DNA from: Paludibacter sp.
GTDB lineage: Bacteria; Bacteroidota; Bacteroidia; Bacteroidales; Paludibacteraceae
Direction: 5' to 3'
DNA: 8,905 nt
NCBI GenBank assembly: GCA_030655595.1
Contig: JAUSNQ010000001.1
Span: forward strand, 1-8,905
Of the stretch, positions 8,239 to 8,905 are shown one piece after another. Position 1 is the first letter of the stretch. Each line of letters starts with the position of its first letter. Position numbers and translations under genes: made by a program. The notes under the pieces were generated by a model. The model was given only the letters and a program-made list of their open reading frames with translations. It was not told where the DNA came from and made no database searches.

Positions 8239-8544
8239 ATGATTAAGCATATCGTATTTTTCGGCATTGTCGGGGAGGCAGCAGGTAAATCCAAGTTGGA
8301 AATCATGCAATTCATCAAAAAAGAACTTGAGAATCTCATTCATTCAATTCCAGAGTTGAAAAAAATTGAAGTAGGAATCAATCATCCCGATGCTCCCGAT
8401 GGGAATTATGATCTGGTGCTTTATTCTGAGTTTGATAGTATGACTGATTTGGACGCCTATCAGGTTCATCCTGATCACAAACGCGTGGCTGATTATATCG
8501 GGACAGTTAAAGTGTCTCGTGCTTGCGTCGATTATGAAGTGTAG
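8239..8544 (+). CDS. Dabb (stress-responsive alpha/beta barrel) domain protein
   Basis: A cytosolic protein of 101 residues made of a single Dabb domain (dimeric alpha-beta barrel, ferredoxin-like fold). The pattern is a first strand with the conserved His (MIKHIVFFGI, 1-10), a helix around 18-35, an edge strand IEVGINHPD (43-51), then NYDLVLYSEFDSMTDLDAYQ (56-75), the family's YQVHPDH (74-80) and a last strand VSRACVDYEV. Members include small monooxygenase-like and stress-induced proteins, as well as many with no known job; no substrate can be assigned here. Length is typical and the frame is intact. The start ATG at 8239 leads directly into strand one. The neighbours give no functional hint. 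Confidence 0.88.
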   Translation: MIKHIVFFGIVGEAAGKSKLEIMQFIKKELENLIHSIPELKKIEVGINHPDAPDGNYDLVLYSEFDSMTDLDAYQVHPDHKRVADYIGTVKVSRACVDYEV

Positions 8545-8591
8545 TTTTTTTTGAGATTTAGCATTTTAACCTGTTTACTGTTTGTTTGATT

Positions 8592-8905
8592 ATGTGGAAA
8601 AGTTTCTTCTATTTTTCCGGCTCCCAACGTGCCGGAATTATCTTGCTGGTTTGCCTGATATTTTTAGCTTGTTTGGCAAATTATTTTCTTCCTGTTTTTG
8701 TTGAAAAAAAAGAGACCCAAACAGATTCATTGTTTCTCGCAGATATTGAATCTTTCAAACAATCACTGGTTTCGATTGATAGTCTGCGCAAAATTGAGCG
8801 ACTCAATGCTTACAAAAATCAAGCTAATGAATACACAAACCAGTCGAATTACAAAAAGTCAGCAACTCACCGCTTGTTTGACTTTAATCCCAACGAATTA
8901 GACTC
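8592..8905 (+). CDS. Membrane-anchored helix-hairpin-helix (ComEA-like) protein, N-terminal part
   Basis: Open from ATG at 8592 to the window edge: 104 full codons, with the 3' part missing. It begins MWKSFFYFSGSQRAG, followed by one membrane helix (about 14-36, GIILLVCLIFLACLANYFL), then a polar, Lys/Gln/Asn-rich, probably helical stretch (38-92), and FDFNPNELD at 96-104. A short cytosolic start of the WKxFFYFS(x)SxRxG kind, one helix and an F-D-x-N-P-N-x-L/A-D-S segment are the usual opening of Bacteroidota proteins with helix-hairpin-helix DNA-binding repeats. The repeats themselves lie beyond the window, so the DNA-binding part is inferred. It is 47 nt after the Dabb gene. A different frame (8698-8901) is also open but has no family resemblance. 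Confidence 0.75.
   Translation, partial: MWKSFFYFSGSQRAGIILLVCLIFLACLANYFLPVFVEKKETQTDSLFLADIESFKQSLVSIDSLRKIERLNAYKNQANEYTNQSNYKKSATHRLFDFNPNELD

Noticed and set aside
8698..8901. Alternative + frame near the window end (67 codons)
   Set aside because: The frame starting at 8592 gives a membrane helix and a known N-terminal pattern with its own ATG; this one has neither.

Overview
The window looks like an ordinary chromosomal segment of a Bacteroidota bacterium, most likely a member of the Bacteroidales. The grounds are a fused FeoA-FeoB iron transporter, a short (475 aa) CstA-type carrier, a small exported protein ending in a domain like the type IX secretion sorting domain, a helix-hairpin-helix protein of a type common in Bacteroidales, AT-rich intergenic DNA with mostly weak Shine-Dalgarno sequences, and promoter -7 elements of the TAnnTTTG kind. 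Genus cannot be fixed from the sequence alone. All genes lie on the + strand, and TAA, TAG and TGA are all used as normal stops.

Layout: (1) 1-771, the C-terminal three quarters of glyceraldehyde-3-phosphate dehydrogenase, followed by a clear intrinsic terminator (792-824). (2) 825-937, a promoter region with two inverted repeats ahead of the feoAB fusion gene (938-3415). (3) 3485-4912, a CstA-family carrier gene with its own probable -7 element and a hairpin just before its start. (4) 5034-6158, an uncharacterised GNAT-like protein, closely followed by nadB (L-aspartate oxidase, 6172-7749). nadB is interrupted by one in-frame TAA at 6637-6639. (5) 7816-8196, a small exported protein. (6) 8239-8544, a Dabb-family protein. 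(7) 8592 to the window end, the N-terminal part of a membrane-anchored protein of the helix-hairpin-helix (ComEA-like) type.

The genes form a housekeeping neighbourhood rather than one system: glycolysis, ferrous iron uptake, uptake of pyruvate or peptide-like nutrients, and the first step of NAD synthesis. The GNAT-like gene and nadB are 13 nt apart and probably share a transcript; elsewhere the gaps (42-166 nt) allow separate promoters.

I found no CRISPR array, insertion sequence, tRNA, rRNA, prophage or defence cassette, and nothing I would call a new system. The point most worth checking is the premature stop in nadB: everything downstream stays in frame and keeps the family motifs, so it is either a very recent loss of function or a sequence error.
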